Below, piece by piece: positions 14,622 through 16,721 of a stretch of 16,721 bases of DNA. The stretch is from CAZAGO01 sp964485045 (GTDB taxonomy: Archaea > Nanobdellota > Nanobdellia > Pacearchaeales > GW2011-AR1). Numbering within the stretch: the first letter of the stretch is position 1; every line of letters starts with the position of its first letter. A program made the position numbers and the translations under genes. The notes beneath the pieces are model-generated. The model did no database searches and was not told the DNA's origin. It saw only the letters and a program-made list of their open reading frames with translations. The stretch spans positions 1-16,721 of the forward strand of contig CAZAGO010000015.1 of assembly GCA_964485045.1 (NCBI GenBank), in the 5' to 3' direction.

Positions 14622-14623
14622 AA

Positions 14624-14854
14624 TTATATTCCTCTTTTTGAAAGATAAACCACTTCAACTGGTCCTAAATCTAAAAGATCCAGATTTCTCAAGGAAATGA
14701 CTTTTTCTCCAGAAACAACTGTTGGAAGACCATAACTATCTAACTTAATTTCCCCACAAAAAGGTTCTTTAATTGGAAAACGATATAAAAAGACCCCTCT
14801 TCCAGAAAGTTCCCTTAAATCTTCTTCATTTGCAATAATTTCTTCCATATGCAT
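14624..14854 (-). CDS. Small protein of unknown function, convergent with ftsY
   Basis: This 76-aa acidic soluble protein begins at the ATG at 14854, which has a TATA-like CTTTAAATAA 25 bases upstream; an in-frame TTG at 14863 and an ATG at 14848 are alternatives. The sequence has a helical start (EEIIANEEDLREL), then GRGVFLYRFPIKEP and a strand-rich part (GEIKLDSYGLPTVV, PVEVVYLSKRGI). There is no membrane segment and no motif that I recognise. It ends two bases from the ftsY stop, so the two transcripts must overlap at their 3' ends. It is short but has a clean promoter and protein-like composition. Confidence 0.68.
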   Translation of the reverse strand: MHMEEIIANEEDLRELSGRGVFLYRFPIKEPFCGEIKLDSYGLPTVVSGEKVISLRNLDLLDLGPVEVVYLSKRGI

Positions 14855-14873
14855 GTTATTCAAAAAAAAGAAG

Positions 14874-14883
14874 TTATTTAAAG
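14874..14883 (-). promoter_or_regulatory. TATA box of the 76-aa protein gene
   Basis: The minus strand reads CTTTAAATAA, centred 25 bases upstream of the ATG at 14854. This supports that ATG over the in-frame TTG at 14863. Confidence 0.5.
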
Positions 14884-14946
14884 ATTATTAAAATTAAAAA
14901 GACTATAAACAAGAAGCTAAGATTTTTTTTATAATATATAAAAGGA

Positions 14947-15435
14947 TTAAGATTTAACATTTGTTCCAAAAATATTTGCAAGAAGAGAAAACCTATCAAA
15001 AACTTGTCTTGCTTCATTTTCTAAAATTCCTGGAATAATTTCTGGAGGCTTTCCAAAAAAAACAGGCATTGTTGAAAGCTCTTCATCTTGTAAAATCTTC
15101 CATTTTGAAAAACCCCCCATAGCAGAAGAATGGACGGCAAAAACAATCTTTTTTAACTTATATTCTCTAGCCATAAATACACACATTGGGCAAGGCTCAC
15201 AATTTGTATAAAGAGTACAAGAAGATAAATCGGATTTTCCAAGAAGTTTATGGGCCTTATTCATAACTAATATTTCTGCATGATCTGAAATCCTTTCTTG
15301 TGCATTATTTATAGAATCTACAAAAATCTTCCCTTCTTTAACAATTAAAGCACCAAAAGGAGCACCTCCATTCTTCATAGAATCTTCTGAAAGTTGAATA
15401 CATCTAGAAATAAATCTCTCATCTTCACTAATCAT
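14947..15435 (-). CDS. Guanine/nucleoside deaminase-like zinc enzyme (cytidine deaminase superfamily)
   Basis: This 162-aa protein has the zinc site of the cytidine deaminase superfamily: H52-A-E54, with E54 the proton shuttle, and P81-C82-P-M-C85. The early GGAPFGALIV and TNCEPCPMC are closer to guanine deaminases of the GuaD type than to the tRNA deaminase TadA, which usually has GEVPVGA. The helix, HAE, PCPMC order and the length fit GuaD (about 156 aa). The likely reaction is hydrolytic removal of an amino group from a purine or cytosine base or nucleoside, in salvage; the substrate is not certain. An in-frame TTG at 15450 would add five residues, but the ATG at 15435 has the better-placed TATA box. 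It is divergent from srp54. Confidence 0.88.
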   Translation of the reverse strand: MISEDERFISRCIQLSEDSMKNGGAPFGALIVKEGKIFVDSINNAQERISDHAEILVMNKAHKLLGKSDLSSCTLYTNCEPCPMCVFMAREYKLKKIVFAVHSSAMGGFSKWKILQDEELSTMPVFFGKPPEIIPGILENEARQVFDRFSLLANIFGTNVKS

Positions 15436-15456
15436 ATCCAAAAAGAACAAAAAGGC

Positions 15457-15466
15457 TTATTAAATT
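15457..15466 (-). promoter_or_regulatory. TATA box of the deaminase gene
   Basis: The minus strand reads AATTTAATAA, centred 26 bases upstream of the ATG at 15435. It lies 31 bases from the srp54 box, which faces the other way, within an 84-base spacer. Confidence 0.5.
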
Positions 15467-15487
15467 TTTCTTAAATTTTAAACCACA

Positions 15488-15497
15488 AATTTATTAA
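15488..15497 (+). promoter_or_regulatory. TATA box of srp54
   Basis: AATTTATTAA is centred 27 bases upstream of the ATG at 15520, again predicting a leaderless mRNA. Confidence 0.5.
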
Positions 15498-15519
15498 TCC
15501 TTAGTTTCCTGAATTTTAT

Positions 15520-16721
15520 ATGCTTGAAAAGTTAGGAGAAATGCTTAAAAAAACCACAGATAAAATAGCGAATGCTATATTTTTAGATAAAGGAGTAATT
15601 GATTCAATAGTACGGGATTTACAAAGAGCGCTTATAGAAGCAGATGTGAATATCTTTTTAGTAAAACAAATAAGTGAAAAAATAAAAAAAGAAGCTTTTG
15701 ATGAAAGAATAAAAGGAATTGAAAAAAGAGAACACCTAACAAAAGTGCTTCATGATGAACTTTTGAAAATACTTGGAGAACATAAGCAAATAAAATTACA
15801 AAAAAATCAAAATAGAATCATTCTTTTAGGGTTATATGGTGCTGGAAAAACAACCAGTATAGCTAAATTAGGAAATTATTTTGCAAAAAGAGGAAAAAGT
15901 GTCTGTTTAGTAGGACTAGATGTTCACAGACCTGCAGCTAAAGAACAATTAAAACAATTAGCTGAAAAGAATAATCTTAATTATTTTGTAGATTTTGAAG
16001 AAACAAATGCTTTAAAAACTTGGGAAAAATTTGAAAAAAAAGCGAAAGACTATGAATTAATTTTAATTGATACTGCTGGAAGACACACTTTAGATGAAGA
16101 ACTTATAAAAGAAATAAAAGATCTTGGAAAAGAAACAAAACCAACGGAAACTATTCTAATCATGCCTGCAGATATAGGCCAATCTGCAAAGAAGCAAGCA
16201 AAAGAATTTCAAGACGCTCTAAAAATATCCGGTGTAATTATTACTCGAATGGATTCTACAGCTAAAGGAGGAGGGGCTCTAACTGCATGTGCTGAAACAA
16301 ATGCTCCAGTTTATTTTATAACAAATGGAGAAAAAATAAATGACATAGAAGAATTTAATCCTTCTTCATTTTTATCTAGGCTTTTAGGCATGGGAGATTT
16401 ACAAACACTTCTAGAAAAAGTAAAATCTGCCACAGATAAAGGTATGCAAAAGAAAATTGAAAAAATTTCTACAGAAGGAAAAATTTCTTTAGAAGACGTT
16501 GTTGAACAGGTAAAATCTATGAATTCCATGGGAGGATTTGAAAAAATAAAATCGCTGATTCCTGGTTTTGGAAAAGCAAAAATACCTGAAGGAACTTTGG
16601 AAAATCAACAAGAAAAAGTTGCAAAATGGGAACATATAATTAAATCAATGACCTTAGAAGAAAAAAATAACCCAGAAATTTTGGAAAAACAAACTTCAAG
16701 AATATCTAGAATTGCAAAAGG
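15520..16721 (+). CDS. srp54: Signal recognition particle protein SRP54, partial (C-terminus beyond the window)
   Basis: SRP54 binds signal peptides and SRP RNA and delivers ribosomes to FtsY. The window holds 400 codons of a family that usually has about 440-450. The N domain covers residues 1 to about 95 (MLEKLGEMLKKTTDKI, RALIEADVNIFLV). The G domain has the P loop GLYGAGKTT (104-112), DVHRPAAKEQL, G3 DTAGRH (184-189), and TAKGGGALTACAET. The G4 motif is TRMD (242-245); TKxD is usual, so Lys is replaced by Arg, with Ser246 where Gly is common. The M domain begins near 300, with MGGFEKIKSLIPGFG in the signal-sequence groove region. The window cuts at SRISRIAKG, the start of the SRP RNA-binding motif. 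Confidence 0.96.
   Translation, partial: MLEKLGEMLKKTTDKIANAIFLDKGVIDSIVRDLQRALIEADVNIFLVKQISEKIKKEAFDERIKGIEKREHLTKVLHDELLKILGEHKQIKLQKNQNRIILLGLYGAGKTTSIAKLGNYFAKRGKSVCLVGLDVHRPAAKEQLKQLAEKNNLNYFVDFEETNALKTWEKFEKKAKDYELILIDTAGRHTLDEELIKEIKDLGKETKPTETILIMPADIGQSAKKQAKEFQDALKISGVIITRMDSTAKGGGALTACAETNAPVYFITNGEKINDIEEFNPSSFLSRLLGMGDLQTLLEKVKSATDKGMQKKIEKISTEGKISLEDVVEQVKSMNSMGGFEKIKSLIPGFGKAKIPEGTLENQQEKVAKWEHIIKSMTLEEKNNPEILEKQTSRISRIAK

Overview
The window is a very AT-rich stretch from an archaeon. The diagnostic genes are a tRNA-Val whose intron sits in a bulge-helix-bulge fold, ribosomal proteins eL42 (L44e) and eS1 (S3Ae), an archaeal-type GINS subunit, archaeal phosphoglycerate mutase (ApgM), and both SRP GTPases (FtsY, SRP54). 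Most transcription units have a TATA-like box centred 25-28 bases upstream of an ATG and no Shine-Dalgarno sequence, so leaderless mRNAs seem to be the rule. Very long secreted proteins, many tiny membrane proteins and short versions of core proteins suggest a DPANN lineage such as Pacearchaeota or Woesearchaeota. That placement is inference from gene style, not a phylogenetic result. The run of exactly 100 Ns marks the sequence as an assembled scaffold, probably a metagenome bin.

Layout. 1-7266 (minus): two translationally coupled genes for secreted proteins, one of 633 aa with a pilin-like N-terminal anchor and one of more than 1789 aa with a signal peptide that runs off the left edge. They share one strong TATA box. 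7357-8523: three small membrane proteins, each with its own promoter, interrupted by the intron-containing tRNA-Val. 8613-9554 (plus): eL42 and eS1. 9555-10009: no protein gene; it holds a tRNA-like leader, tRNA-Thr(TGT), a 50-bp tandem repeat, the assembly gap, and a partial duplication of the 3' end of a ybjQ-like gene. 10010-13466 (minus): apgM, a DEDDh exonuclease overlapping GINS by 4 bases, a 107-aa helical protein, a two-span membrane protein and a YbjQ/UPF0145 protein. 13557-16721: ftsY and srp54 on plus, flanking a small unknown gene and a guanine-deaminase-like gene on minus.

How the genes relate. FtsY and SRP54 form the co-translational membrane-targeting pathway that would deliver the secreted and membrane proteins encoded nearby. 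The exonuclease-GINS pair points to a replication or repair unit. The best candidate for an undescribed system is the secreted gene pair at the left end: conserved in style, co-translated, and of unknown function. The least secure part of the sequence is the repeat-flanked gap at 9725-10041.
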